Shown here piece by piece: positions 18,192-26,436 of a DNA stretch of 64,000 nucleotides. Position numbers and translations under genes: made by a program. The notes under the pieces are model-generated. The model worked only from the letters and a program-made list of their open reading frames with translations, was not told the DNA's origin and did no database searches. The DNA comes from Streptomyces hundungensis (lineage in GTDB: Bacteria; Actinomycetota; Actinomycetes; Streptomycetales; Streptomycetaceae). The stretch's first letter is position 1, and each line of letters begins with the position of its first letter. The stretch covers positions 7,378,001 through 7,442,000 of the forward strand of contig NZ_CP032698.1 in NCBI RefSeq assembly GCF_003627815.1. The letters are read 5' to 3'.

Positions 18192-18205
18192 TTGAACGCG
18201 TTCAA
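18192..18205. promoter_or_regulatory. 14-bp palindrome TTGAACGCGTTCAA over a promoter
   Basis: A perfect palindrome whose left arm TTGAAC is also a good -35 hexamer. TAGGGT at 18216 follows with an 18-bp spacer, giving a promoter for the epimerase at 18245. Its form is like TetR-family operators. The binding protein is not in the immediate neighbourhood. Confidence 0.55.
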
Positions 18206-18244
18206 GTCCCTGCGGTAGGGTCGCTTCCACATCGAGGGGGCGCA

Positions 18245-19201
18245 ATGAAGATAGTGATTCCCGGCGGAACGGGGCAGGTCGGCACGGTGTTGGACCGGGC
18301 GCTGACCGCCGCGGGACATGAGGTCGCCATCCTCACGCGCAGCCCGCGCGGCGAGCGAGAAGTGGCCTGGGACGGCGAGACGCTCGGTCCGTGGGCGGAC
18401 GTCGTGGACGGCAGCGATGTCGTCATCAACCTGGCCGGCCGCAGCGTGAGCTGCCGCTACACCGAGACCAATCTGCGGGCCATGATGGACTCGCGGGTAC
18501 GCTCCGCCCGCGTCGTCGGCGAGGCGATCGAGGCCGCCGCGCGACCGCCGAAGGTATGGCTCCAGATGAGCACCGCGACCGTGTACGCCCACCGCTTCGA
18601 CGCGGCCAACGACGAGGCGAGTGGAGTCGTGGGCGGCGCCGAGCCGGACGTTCCGGGGTACTGGGGTTTCAGCGTCGAGATCGCCAAGGCGTGGGAAGCG
18701 GCACAGGAGCAGGCCCGCACCCCGGACACCCGCAAGGTCGCCCTGCGTTCCGCGATGGTGATGAGCCCCGACCGCGCCGGCGTCTTCGACGTGCTCCTGA
18801 AGCTCGCCCGGCTCGGGCTCGGCGGCCCGGTCGCGGGCGGCGCGCAGTACGTGTCCTGGATCCACGACCGCGACTTCGTCCGGGCGGTGGAGTTCCTCGT
18901 CGAGCGCGACGACCTCACCGGACCGGTCAACCTGGCCGCGCCGGGCCCGCTGCCGCAGCGCGCCTTCATGCGCGCGCTGCGCCGCGCCCGGGGCGTCCCC
19001 GTGGGGCTGCCCGCGAGGAAGTGGATGGCCGAACTCGGCGCGTTCGCCCTGCGCTCGGACACCGAGCTGCTCCTCAAGAGCCGCCGCGTGGTGCCCGGCC
19101 GCCTCCTGGACGCGGGCTTCACCTTCGAGCACCCAGAGTGGCCGGGCGCCGCCGCCGACCTGGTCCGCCGGGTGCGCACCGCGCGACGGGGTGCCAACTA
19201 G
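18245..19201 (+). CDS. TIGR01777-type NAD-dependent epimerase (SDR family)
   Basis: A 318-residue extended SDR protein. It begins M-K-I-V-I-P-G-G-T-G-Q-V-G, the GxxGxxG cofactor loop at residues 7-13. The D-V-V-I-N-L-A-G-R-S segment, S-T-A-T-V-Y-A at the catalytic Ser/Tyr region, and W-I-H-D-R-D-F follow. A C-terminal DUF1731-like tail has L-L-L-K-S-R-R-V-V-P-G-R-L-L-D-A-G-F. This matches the YfcH/SulA-like TIGR01777 family, whose substrate is unknown. It starts after a GAGGGGG ribosome-binding site. Its stop TAG shares CTAG with the stop of the converging transporter pseudogene. Confidence 0.9.
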   Translation: MKIVIPGGTGQVGTVLDRALTAAGHEVAILTRSPRGEREVAWDGETLGPWADVVDGSDVVINLAGRSVSCRYTETNLRAMMDSRVRSARVVGEAIEAAARPPKVWLQMSTATVYAHRFDAANDEASGVVGGAEPDVPGYWGFSVEIAKAWEAAQEQARTPDTRKVALRSAMVMSPDRAGVFDVLLKLARLGLGGPVAGGAQYVSWIHDRDFVRAVEFLVERDDLTGPVNLAAPGPLPQRAFMRALRRARGVPVGLPARKWMAELGAFALRSDTELLLKSRRVVPGRLLDAGFTFEHPEWPGAAADLVRRVRTARRGAN

Positions 19202-20145
19202 CCGATCCTGCCGGGTAGTTGGGCGTGCCGGCGGGCGAACCCGGCGAGCGTGAGCAGCCAGGCGGCGACCGTGATCCACAGCACGACCTCGCCGAGCGTG
19301 CGCAGCGGGCCGACCCCGGTGGCGGTCGCGGTGGACAGCGCCGCGACCGCCGTCATGCCGAGCGGGAAGACCGTGGACCAGCGCCGGATGTCGTACCCCG
19401 GACGCGGTCGGCCCACCTCCGCGACCAGCAGCACCGCGCACCCGGCGAGGTTCAGCCCGAGCAGGACCAGGGTGGCCGTGCGCAGCGCCTGGTGTGCGGC
19501 GCCGGTCCACAGCGGGGAGAGCGCCAGCTTCGAGGCGGCGAGCGCCGAGATGGCCAACGCCCCGGCGCCGATCCACTGGTCGCCCGCGCCCGCGACGATC
19601 TCGCCGACGTCGAACCGGACCAGCGCCTCGACCTACAGGACGAGGCCGAGGCCGAGCGCGACCAGGGCGGCCCAGCCCAGCCGGTCGCCCTCGCCCGCCA
19701 GTGACAGGGTCGCGGCGAGCACGCCCAGGCCCTGGGTGGCGACACACACCAGGAAGGCCGCGCCGGGCATCGGGCGCCGCCAGTGGCGTACGACCGCGAC
19801 CAGGAGCCCCGGCCACAGCGCCGCGGCGAGTGCGAGCAGGGCCAGGGCCGGGCCGTGCGCCCCCAGTGCCGAGAGCCGGGTGCCGAGCACCGTGGTCGCG
19901 GCGACGGCGGTGAGTGCGGCCGGGGTGTCCGCCTCGCCCGACCATCGGCGCCGGTTGGTGAAAAGGCGCGCGACGAAGTCGCAGGCGAGCAGCAGCCACA
20001 GCGCCCCCGCCACGATCAGCGCCGCGAGCGAGAGCGCCTCGTGGCCGGTCAGGCGCAGCCCGATGGAGATGATCGCGGTGGCCATCACGGCCGCGCCGGC
20101 CGCCGGGGGCAGCTCCGCCCACCACCGCTCCACCTCGCGCCTCAT
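19198..20145 (-). pseudogene. TDT (tellurite-resistance/dicarboxylate transporter)-like gene with an in-frame amber codon
   Basis: Two segments in one frame, 20145-19636 (170 codons) and the remainder to 19198, are separated by a single TAG at 19633-19635. Together they make a ~315-residue membrane protein with about ten hydrophobic helices, as in the TDT family. Reading through the stop gives L-G-L-V-L-x-V-E-A-L-V-R-F-D-V, with tyrosine likely at x, since TAC to TAG is one change. No frame shift is needed. It may be a true nonsense allele, a sequencing error, or two proteins; downstream starts lack a good ribosome-binding site. It is divergent from the gene at 20308 across MarR-type sites. 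Confidence 0.75.
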
Positions 20146-20220
20146 GGCCCCATCTCAACGCGGCCGGGGGCCGGTCGCCACCGAGGCGGCTTCGCCCGGG
20201 TGGCTTCCGCGACGAGATGC

Positions 20221-20257
20221 TTGTAGAGTACAACCTATTGGAGTTGTAAAAGCCAAC
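20221..20257. promoter_or_regulatory. Tandem MarR-type operators upstream of the membrane protein gene
   Basis: TTGTA-GAG-TACAA (20221-20233) nearly matches the operator before marR at 8223. A weaker second copy, GTTGTA-AAA-GCCAAC, lies at 20243-20257. They occupy the divergent region between the TDT-like pseudogene and the gene at 20308. Control by the MarR protein at 7757 is inferred from sequence identity. Confidence 0.6.
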
Positions 20258-20307
20258 CATTGGGCGGGGCCGCTCCCGGCGGTGCGTCCGATCAGAAGGG
20301 TCCTGTC

Positions 20308-21414
20308 ATGTCCGGAGGCCACAAGGCCGGCCGGGTCGCCGCGCCCGGCGACGCGCGTACGGCGCCGTCGAACCCCGCGCTGCGGCACGTCCTCACCCAC
20401 CTCGTCACCCCCCTGTTGATGTGCCTCGGCATGGGACTCGCCTACCTCGGCGCGTTCGTCACCCCCGAGCCGCACCATCTGCCGGTCGCGGTCGTCGGAG
20501 CGGGCCCCGAGGCGAAGGTGTTCGCGCAGACGGTGAAGGACAAGGCGGGCGACGCGCTCGACGTCCGCACGCTCCCCGACCGCGCCACCGCCGTCCACCA
20601 GCTCAAGGACCGGGACATCACCGGCGCGTACGTCCTGGACGCCAAGACCCCCGAGCTCGTCGTCGCCTCCGCCGGATCGGACATGAGCGCCACGGCGGTC
20701 GAGAAGGTCTTCACCCCGGTGGCCACCGCCCAGGGCGTCCCCCTGAAGGTCACCGATGTCGTCCCGCCGGTCTCCGGCGACCCGACGGGCTCGGGCATCT
20801 TCTTCCTGCTCATCGCCGTCAGCATCGGCTCGTACGCCTCCGTCGCCGTGCTCGGCGCCGCCGGGGCCGGGCTCGCCGCGCGCACCAGGGTGGCGCTCGT
20901 GACCGGGGTCTCGTTCGCGGTCTCCCTGATCGGCGTGGCCTTCGCGGGACCGCTGTTCCACCTGGTCGACCACGGCCTGTGGGGCGTGTGGGCGATGTCC
21001 TGGCTGTACTCGGCGGGCATCCTCTTCCTCGGCGTGGGGCTGCACACCTTCCTCAAGCGCTGGACCACGCTCGCCGTGATGGTCCTGTTCGTGATGCTCA
21101 ACTTCACGAGCTCCGGCGGCCTCTTCAGGCCCGAGCTGCAAAACGGCTTCTTCGCCGGCCTGCACGCCTTCTGGAACGGCGCCGGCCTCCTCGAAGGAAT
21201 CCGCGAGCTGGTCTACTTCGGCGGCCACGACCTCGCCCGCGACGTGTGGGTGCTCGCCGGCTGGCTGGTCCTGGGTCTCGCGGTCATGGCGATCGCGACC
21301 GCCGTCGAACGCCGCCGGACACCTGCTCCGGCCGCCCCCGCCATCGCTCCCTCGCCGGCGGAGTCCGTCGACGAGCAGGAGGAAGAGGAGATCGAGGAGG
21401 CGGTGGGCGTCTGA
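20308..21414 (+). CDS. ABC-2/YhgE-like multi-pass membrane protein
   Basis: A 368-residue membrane protein. Residues ~30-50 form the first transmembrane helix, then an extracytoplasmic domain of ~120 residues (L-P-V-A-V-V-G-A-G-P-E-A and D-A-L-D-V-R-T-L-P-D). About five further helices follow (from ~165 to ~345), and the tail ends in a run of Glu. This layout matches ABC-2-type permease/YhgE-Pip-like proteins, often drug-efflux related and MarR-controlled, but no ATPase gene is adjacent. The ATG at 20308 follows AGAAGGG by 7 nt. MarR-type operators just upstream predict repression. Confidence 0.7.
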   Translation: MSGGHKAGRVAAPGDARTAPSNPALRHVLTHLVTPLLMCLGMGLAYLGAFVTPEPHHLPVAVVGAGPEAKVFAQTVKDKAGDALDVRTLPDRATAVHQLKDRDITGAYVLDAKTPELVVASAGSDMSATAVEKVFTPVATAQGVPLKVTDVVPPVSGDPTGSGIFFLLIAVSIGSYASVAVLGAAGAGLAARTRVALVTGVSFAVSLIGVAFAGPLFHLVDHGLWGVWAMSWLYSAGILFLGVGLHTFLKRWTTLAVMVLFVMLNFTSSGGLFRPELQNGFFAGLHAFWNGAGLLEGIRELVYFGGHDLARDVWVLAGWLVLGLAVMAIATAVERRRTPAPAAPAIAPSPAESVDEQEEEEIEEAVGV

Positions 21415-21564
21415 AACCCGCCCGTGTGCGACGGCGGCTCCGCTTGAACGGGGCCGCTCTCGTGCACGGCGTACGGCGCACGGCGCACGGTCGCGCGACC
21501 CGCGGGCTGTTGACAGGGTGGGCGGGCGAGACAACAGCGCGGACGCCACCCCGAGGAGGCAACG

Positions 21565-21942
21565 ATGCCGGCACGACACACCCCGCGGGTCCGCCGCGTC
21601 TACGACCCGCCCGAAGAGGCCGACGGTTTGCGTGTCCTGGTGGACCGGCTCTGGCCGAGGGGCCTGTCCAAGGACCGCGCCGCCGTCGACGAGTGGCCCA
21701 AGGAGCTCACCCCCTCGACGGAACTGCGCCGCTGGTACCACGAGGACCGCTCACGCTTCGCCGAGTTCCAGGAGCGGTACGAGGCCGAGCTGACCGGGGC
21801 CGAACAGGCCCGGGCGCTCGACCGGCTCGTCGAGCTGGCCAAGGACCGCACCATCACCCTGCTCACCGCGGCCAAGGACGTCGACCACAGCCATGTGCCG
21901 ACCCTGGTCGCCGCCGTCCGCCGGGGCCGCCCGTCCGGGTGA
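21565..21942 (+). CDS. DUF488 family protein
   Basis: A 125-residue protein with the DUF488 core: R-V-L-V-D-R-L-W-P-R-G-L-S-K near residues 23-36, D-E-W-P-K-E-L-x-P-S, then L-R-R-W-Y-H, and a C-terminal T-L-L-T-A-A-K-D-V-D-H-S-H strand. The fold has a conserved Arg-rich surface, and the function is unknown. The ATG at 21565 follows GAGGAGG at good distance. It is preceded by 150 bp with no gene and followed 43 bp later by the PAP2/kinase fusion on the same strand. Confidence 0.9.
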   Translation: MPARHTPRVRRVYDPPEEADGLRVLVDRLWPRGLSKDRAAVDEWPKELTPSTELRRWYHEDRSRFAEFQERYEAELTGAEQARALDRLVELAKDRTITLLTAAKDVDHSHVPTLVAAVRRGRPSG

Positions 21943-21984
21943 ACCCGGCGGGCGGCGGCTCGCCATCCGGGCTAGGCAGGGGGC

Positions 21985-23562
21985 ATGTCACCGATGCCAC
22001 CGATGTCACGGATGGGGACGATCGACCGCCGCTGGTTCGAGCGGGTGGCCACCGCGCGGCTCGCCGGAGCCGACGAGGTGCTGCCCCGGCTCAGTCGCGC
22101 CGCCAACCACGGACGGCTCTGGTTCGCCGCCGCGGGCGTGCTCGCGGTGGCCGGCGGCCCCGCCGCCCGCCGGGCCGCCCGGCGCGGAATCGGCGCCCTG
22201 GCGCTCGCCTCGCTCACCACCAACACCGTCGCGAAGTACGCCACCCGGCGCCAACGCCCGGTGATCGACGCGGTCCCGCTGGTGCGGCGCCTGACCAAGG
22301 CGCCGATCACCACCTCCTTCCCCTCCGGCCACTCCGCGTCGGCCGCCGCCTTCGCCACCGGGGTCGCCCTGGAGTCCACCCGGTACGGGGCGCTGGTGGG
22401 GCCGCTCGCCGCCGCCGTGGCGTTCTCCCGCGTCTACGTCGGCGTGCACTACCCGGGTGACGTGCTCGCCGGCTGCGCGCTCGGCATGGCCGCCGCCGCG
22501 GTCACCTGCTACTGGTGGCCGCCCCGGCCCCGGCCCCCGCACTCCCTGCACACGCGGGTCGCGGCGGCCGAACTGTCGCGCGGCCAGGGCCTCGTGGTCG
22601 CCCTCAACCGCGGCTCCGGCAAAGGAGTTCCGGGCCGGCTGCCCGCCCGCGACCATCTGAGGCTGCTGCTGCCCGAGGCCGAGATCCTCGAACTCGGACC
22701 GGGCCAGGACCTGGGCGACCTGCTCGACGACGCCGTCGACCGAGCGGGCCGGAACGCCAAGGTGCTCGGGGTGTGCGGCGGCGACGGCACGGTGAACGCG
22801 GCCTGCGAACGTGCCGCCCGCGCCGGGCTCGCCCTCGCCGTGTTCCCCGGCGGCACCCTCAACCACTTCGCCCTCGACGCGGGCGTCGCCGCCTTCGAGG
22901 ACACCGCGTACGCCCTCGAACACGGCGAGGCGATCCGCGTCGACTTCGCCCGCGTCCGCGACGGGGCGGGCCAGGACGTCGCCGCCTTCCTCAACACGTT
23001 CAGCATCGGGCTCTACCCCGACCTGGTGCGCACGCGCGAAGGCCTGGAGAGCCGGATCGGCAAGTGGCCGGCCGCCGCCATCGCCCTCATCCGGACGCTG
23101 CGCACCGCCGATCCCGTACGCCTCCGGCTGGACGGCCGGCCGCGTGCGCTGTGGCTGCTCTTCGCCGGCAACGGCCACTACCAGCCCGACGGGCTCGCCC
23201 CTTCGCACCGGCCGCGCCTCGACGAAGGAGTCCTGGACGTACGCACCGTCGACGCCGAAGCCCGCCTCGCCCGCACCCGCCTCGTCGTCTCCGCCCTCGC
23301 CGGCGCGCTGCGCCGCTCCCACGTCTACCGGGCCGAACGCGTCCGCTCGATCCGGATCACCGGCCTGGAAGCCGTCAACACCCTCGCGTACGACGGGGAG
23401 ACCGCGGCCGCGCCCGACGCCCTCCTCCTCGACAAGGCGGAACGGGCGCTGGTGGTCTACAGCCCCGCCGAACCCCAGGACGAGATCGCCCAGCGAGCCC
23501 GCACCGCGCGGGCCGCCCTGGTGGCGGGCGCCACGGCGAGCAGGGCGCGGGCGGCGACGTGA
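21985..23562 (+). CDS. Bifunctional PAP2 phosphatase / diacylglycerol kinase-like protein
   Basis: A 525-residue fusion. Residues ~25-190 are a type 2 phosphatidate phosphatase: K-Y-A-T-R-R-Q-R-P, then S-F-P-S-G-H-S-A-S, then S-R-V-Y-V-G-V-H-Y-P-G-D, the three PAP2 active-site motifs, embedded in membrane helices. Residues ~200-515 are a DAGK/lipid kinase catalytic domain, with G-V-C-G-G-D-G-T-V-N (the ATP-binding GGDGT) and V-F-P-G-G-T-L-N-H-F. Both activities on one chain suggest interconversion of lipid phosphates at the membrane. Several in-frame ATGs (21985-22012) make the first ten residues uncertain. This fusion is common in actinomycetes. Confidence 0.9.
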   Translation: MSPMPPMSRMGTIDRRWFERVATARLAGADEVLPRLSRAANHGRLWFAAAGVLAVAGGPAARRAARRGIGALALASLTTNTVAKYATRRQRPVIDAVPLVRRLTKAPITTSFPSGHSASAAAFATGVALESTRYGALVGPLAAAVAFSRVYVGVHYPGDVLAGCALGMAAAAVTCYWWPPRPRPPHSLHTRVAAAELSRGQGLVVALNRGSGKGVPGRLPARDHLRLLLPEAEILELGPGQDLGDLLDDAVDRAGRNAKVLGVCGGDGTVNAACERAARAGLALAVFPGGTLNHFALDAGVAAFEDTAYALEHGEAIRVDFARVRDGAGQDVAAFLNTFSIGLYPDLVRTREGLESRIGKWPAAAIALIRTLRTADPVRLRLDGRPRALWLLFAGNGHYQPDGLAPSHRPRLDEGVLDVRTVDAEARLARTRLVVSALAGALRRSHVYRAERVRSIRITGLEAVNTLAYDGETAAAPDALLLDKAERALVVYSPAEPQDEIAQRARTARAALVAGATASRARAAT

Positions 23563-23600
23563 GACGGCCGCCGGGCGCGCGCCGGATGCGGGGGACCCGC

Positions 23601-23631
23601 TTGTGCTGGAGCACACTCCAACTCGTAGCGT
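23601..23631 (+). promoter_or_regulatory. MerR-type promoter with 19-bp spacer and internal dyad
   Basis: TTGTGC (-35, 23601-23606) and TAGCGT (-10, 23626-23631) are separated by 19 bp containing the dyad TGGAG-CACA-CTCCA (23607-23620). The long spacer with a central dyad is the signature of MerR-activated promoters. Transcription would start at or one base before the ATG at 23639, and no ribosome-binding site is present. Confidence 0.6.
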
Positions 23632-23638
23632 CTGTCGC

Positions 23639-24490
23639 ATGAACAGCGCAGAGCACGTACACCACGCGTCCCCCCACTCCTCCGGCAGCGAGACCAGCGA
23701 TGAGCGGTTCGAGCGGGGCCTCGCCCTGCTGCGTACCGTCGGCGGCCAGGAGCACCCGGCGGTCCTGGACAGCCTGGCCGACATCGCCCCCGACCTCGGG
23801 CACATGACCGTCGCCTTCGGCTACGGCGACGTCCTGTCCCGCCCTGGACTCACCCTGCGCGAGCGGCAGATCGCCACCGTCGGCGCGCTGGCCGCCATGG
23901 GCAACGCGGCCCCCCAGTTGCGCTTCCACATCGACGGCGCGCTCAATGTCGGGGTCAGCCCGGCCGAGGTGGTCGAGATCCTGATCCACACCGCCGTGTA
24001 CGCGGGCTTCCCCGCCGCCCTCAACGGCATCGGCGCCGCCCGCGAGGTCTTCGAGCGCCGCCCGGACGTCACCGCCACCCCGGTCGACTCCGAGCCGCTG
24101 CCGGGCGACCGGTACGAGCGGGGGCTCGCCAAGCTCGCCGAGGTCGACGGGCACGCCGGTGACCAGGTCGTCGCCTCGATGCGGGACATCGCGCCCGATC
24201 TGACGCGCTACATCGTCGAGTTCGCCTTCGGAGACGTCTACTCCCGCCCGGGACTCGACCTCAAGTCACGTGAACTGGCCTCCGTCGCCATGTGCACCGC
24301 GCTGGGCACGGCCGCCCCGCAACTGCGCGTCCACATCAACGGACTGCTCAATGTGGGCGGCAGCCGCGAGGAGGTCGTCGAGGTCATCACACAGATGGCG
24401 GGGTACGCCGGCTTCCCGGCCGCCCTCAACGGCATCGCCGCGGCGCGCGAGGTCTTCGAGGAGCGCGGCGACGAGGGGCGCAGGGTGTAG
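23639..24490 (+). CDS. Tandem carboxymuconolactone decarboxylase (CMD) family protein
   Basis: A 283-residue protein built of two homologous CMD domains, ~25-145 and ~155-280. Each reads R-F/Y-E-R-G-L, D-I-A-P-D-L, Y-G/F-G-D-V-x-S-R-P-G-L, A-A-P-Q-L-R-x-H-I and A-G-F-P-A-A-L-N-G-I-x-A-A-R-E-V-F. Neither copy has the C-x-x-C pair of AhpD, so peroxidase activity is unlikely and a gamma-carboxymuconolactone decarboxylase-like lyase role is possible; the substrate is unknown. The ATG at 23639 has no Shine-Dalgarno and coincides with the predicted +1, so the mRNA is probably leaderless. A MerR-type promoter precedes it. Confidence 0.88.
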   Translation: MNSAEHVHHASPHSSGSETSDERFERGLALLRTVGGQEHPAVLDSLADIAPDLGHMTVAFGYGDVLSRPGLTLRERQIATVGALAAMGNAAPQLRFHIDGALNVGVSPAEVVEILIHTAVYAGFPAALNGIGAAREVFERRPDVTATPVDSEPLPGDRYERGLAKLAEVDGHAGDQVVASMRDIAPDLTRYIVEFAFGDVYSRPGLDLKSRELASVAMCTALGTAAPQLRVHINGLLNVGGSREEVVEVITQMAGYAGFPAALNGIAAAREVFEERGDEGRRV

Positions 24491-24753
24491 GGAGAGGCCC
24501 CGACGACGGTGCGGGTCAAGTCAGCTCCGTGCAGGGAGAGTTGAGGGGAATCGGTTGGGGCGTCCAGCATCCTTCGGGACCGCCGGGCGCCAGGGGTGCT
24601 ACTCTGCGGACAGCACGTGTGTACGCCCCTTCTTCGCGGCGTCCGTGCTCGTTCCCTCCCGGCGCCGCCTCCAGCGCGACGCCCGCTGTTCCCCTCCCGG
24701 CCGCTGTACGGCCCGGACTTCTCCTGCGCCCCGTCGCGCGAAGGGACCCCCCT
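24491..24753 (+). other. 263-bp leader region before the Rho paralogue
   Basis: No gene is seen. The stretch holds pyrimidine-rich runs (about 24625-24720) that become C/U-rich in the sense transcript. Such long unstructured C-rich leaders are typical of autoregulated rho genes, but no direct evidence for that exists here. Confidence 0.35.
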
Positions 24754-25878
24754 GTGCTGAGCACGCTCGAAAAACCCGCCATCCACCACGACCACCCCGC
24801 CCAGGCCCCGCTCGCCGGCGTCCTCGACCTCACGGGCGGACAGGGCAGAATCCGGACCACCGGATACGCCCCGTCCCCGGGCGACACGCACATCCCGCCC
24901 GCACTCATCCGTCAACTCGCCCTGCGCAGCGGCGACTTCGTCGAATGCGAAGGCCCGACCCCCGAACACGTCGTACGGGTCAACGGCCGCCCGGCCCAAG
25001 CGCTGCGCCACCGACCGCACTTCGCCGACCTCACCCCGCTGCACCCACGTGAACGGCTGCGTCTGGAGACCCGTGCCGACCGGCTCACCACCCGTGTCAT
25101 CGACCTTCTGGCACCCATCGGCAAGGGCCAGCGGGGTCTGATCGTCGCCCCGCCGAAGACCGGAAAGACCGTCCTGCTCAAGGAGTTGGCCCAGGCCGTC
25201 GCCGAGAACCATCCCGAGTGCCACCTCATGGTGCTCCTGGTCGACGAGCGGCCCGAGGAGGTCACCGACATGCGGCGCTCGGTCCGCGGCGAGGTGCTCG
25301 CCTCGACCTTCGACCGGCCGCCCAAAGAGCACATCGCCCTCGCCGAGCTCGCCATCGAACGCGCCAAGCGCCTGGTCGAGCAGGGGCAGGACGTCGTCCT
25401 GCTCCTCGACTCGCTCACCCGGCTGTGCCGCGCCCACAACAACGCGGCAGGACCCGGCGGGCGAACGCTGAGCGGCGGCGTCGACGCGGCGGCGCTGCGG
25501 GGACCCAAGCAATTCTTCGGCGCCGCGCGGCTCACCGAGGAGGGCGGCTCCCTCACCGTCCTCGCGACCGCTCTGGTGGACACCGGATCGCGCGCCGACG
25601 ACTACTTCTTCGAGGAGCTCAAGAGCACCGGCAACATGGAGCTCTGCCTGCATCGCGCCCTCGCCGACAAGCGCCTCTTCCCCGCCGTCGACATCGCGAG
25701 CTCCGGCACCCGGCGCGAGGAACTCCTGCTCGGCCCGGGGGAGTTGAGCGCGGTGCGTGGACTGCGCCGGGCGCTGCACCACCAGGACGCGCAGGGCGCG
25801 CTCCAGCCTCTGCTCGACAAGCTCCGGCACACGCCCGACAACGCGGCCTTCCTGCGCCAGGTCCGCCTCACCGCCTGA
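24754..25878 (+). CDS. Compact transcription termination factor Rho paralogue
   Basis: A 374-residue Rho homologue, much shorter than the ~700-residue main actinobacterial Rho. The first ~25 residues are unrelated, followed by the cold-shock RNA-binding domain G-V-L-D-L-T...I-P-P-A-L-I-R-Q-L-A-L-R-S-G-D. The two Phe of the RNP motif (G-F-G-F-L-R in E. coli) are replaced in G-Q-G-R-I-R. The motor is intact: Walker A A-P-P-K-T-G-K-T at ~131-138, D-E-R-P-E-E, Walker B L-L-L-D-S-L-T-R at ~215, the Q-loop G-G-V-D-A-A-A-L and R-loop E-E-G-G-S-L-T. It is likely an RNA-dependent hexameric ATPase with altered RNA preference. The GTG follows AAGGGA by 7 nt. Confidence 0.88.
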   Translation: MLSTLEKPAIHHDHPAQAPLAGVLDLTGGQGRIRTTGYAPSPGDTHIPPALIRQLALRSGDFVECEGPTPEHVVRVNGRPAQALRHRPHFADLTPLHPRERLRLETRADRLTTRVIDLLAPIGKGQRGLIVAPPKTGKTVLLKELAQAVAENHPECHLMVLLVDERPEEVTDMRRSVRGEVLASTFDRPPKEHIALAELAIERAKRLVEQGQDVVLLLDSLTRLCRAHNNAAGPGGRTLSGGVDAAALRGPKQFFGAARLTEEGGSLTVLATALVDTGSRADDYFFEELKSTGNMELCLHRALADKRLFPAVDIASSGTRREELLLGPGELSAVRGLRRALHHQDAQGALQPLLDKLRHTPDNAAFLRQVRLTA

Positions 25879-25977
25879 AGGGGGACCCGAACGGGCGCAC
25901 TCGCACCCCGGCGCGGCACGGGACAGGCCCGCGCGGCGCCGGGCGCGCCGTCGCGGGACCCCGCTCGACGGGCGCCC

Positions 25978-26175
25978 TTACGGCAGCAGCTTGTCGAGGG
26001 CGGCGGGACCCTCGGCGGCCAGCTTGCGCTCGGCCCAGGCCAGGTTCTGCGGATTGATGTCCCGCCCGGACGCGAGCACCAGGTCCTCCGCGGTGATGTC
26101 GCCCCCCGCTCCCGTGTGCAGCAGGGCGTCGGGGGTCACGGGCTCGTGCTGACTGGAATCGGACAGGTCGTTCAT
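25978..26175 (-). CDS. Small conserved hypothetical protein
   Basis: A 65-residue acidic protein. I do not recognise a family. The sequence has L-L-H-T-G-A-G-G-D-I-T-A-E-D-L-V-L-A-S-G-R-D-I and a C-terminal amphipathic helix N-L-A-W-A-E-R-K-L-A-A-E-G. The ATG at 26175 is preceded by AGGAGG at 5 nt, a strong translation signal that supports a real gene; the longer frame to 26208 would overlap that site. It stands alone between the Rho paralogue (convergent) and the acyl-CoA dehydrogenase (divergent). Confidence 0.7.
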   Translation of the reverse strand: MNDLSDSSQHEPVTPDALLHTGAGGDITAEDLVLASGRDINPQNLAWAERKLAAEGPAALDKLLP

Positions 26176-26383
26176 GCCGCCTCCTACGTTCGTCCGGTAA
26201 TGCACCATTCTCGCCCCCGTCTACCCGGACCGCATCCGGCCCACTCGCCCCCTCCGCCCCCGGGCGGCGCGGGCGGGGCAGACGCGATCCGCGCGGCGCC
26301 GAGCGGGGGCCCGGGGGTCGGTGCCCGGCGGGCAGGGTCGGCGGGCGTGGGTCGGCGAGGTCGGTGCTTCTCTTCCGGATTCT

Positions 26384-26397
26384 TGGAACACGTTCTA
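26384..26397. promoter_or_regulatory. KstR-like operator TGGAACACGTTCTA
   Basis: Matches TnnAACnnGTTnnA, the palindromic form recognised by KstR, the TetR-family repressor of sterol catabolism in mycobacteria and rhodococci. It overlaps TACTGT (26396-26401), the likely -10 of the acyl-CoA dehydrogenase gene. A second match lies at 42451. Confidence 0.5.
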
Positions 26398-26436
26398 CTG
26401 TGTGCGCCGCCGTACCGCGACCGTCCTGGAGGGGCC

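Noticed and set aside
17400..18300. Zur box for the zinc-free L31
   Set aside because: No AT-rich TGAnAATnATTnTCA-like site was found; the only palindrome (18192) is of another type.
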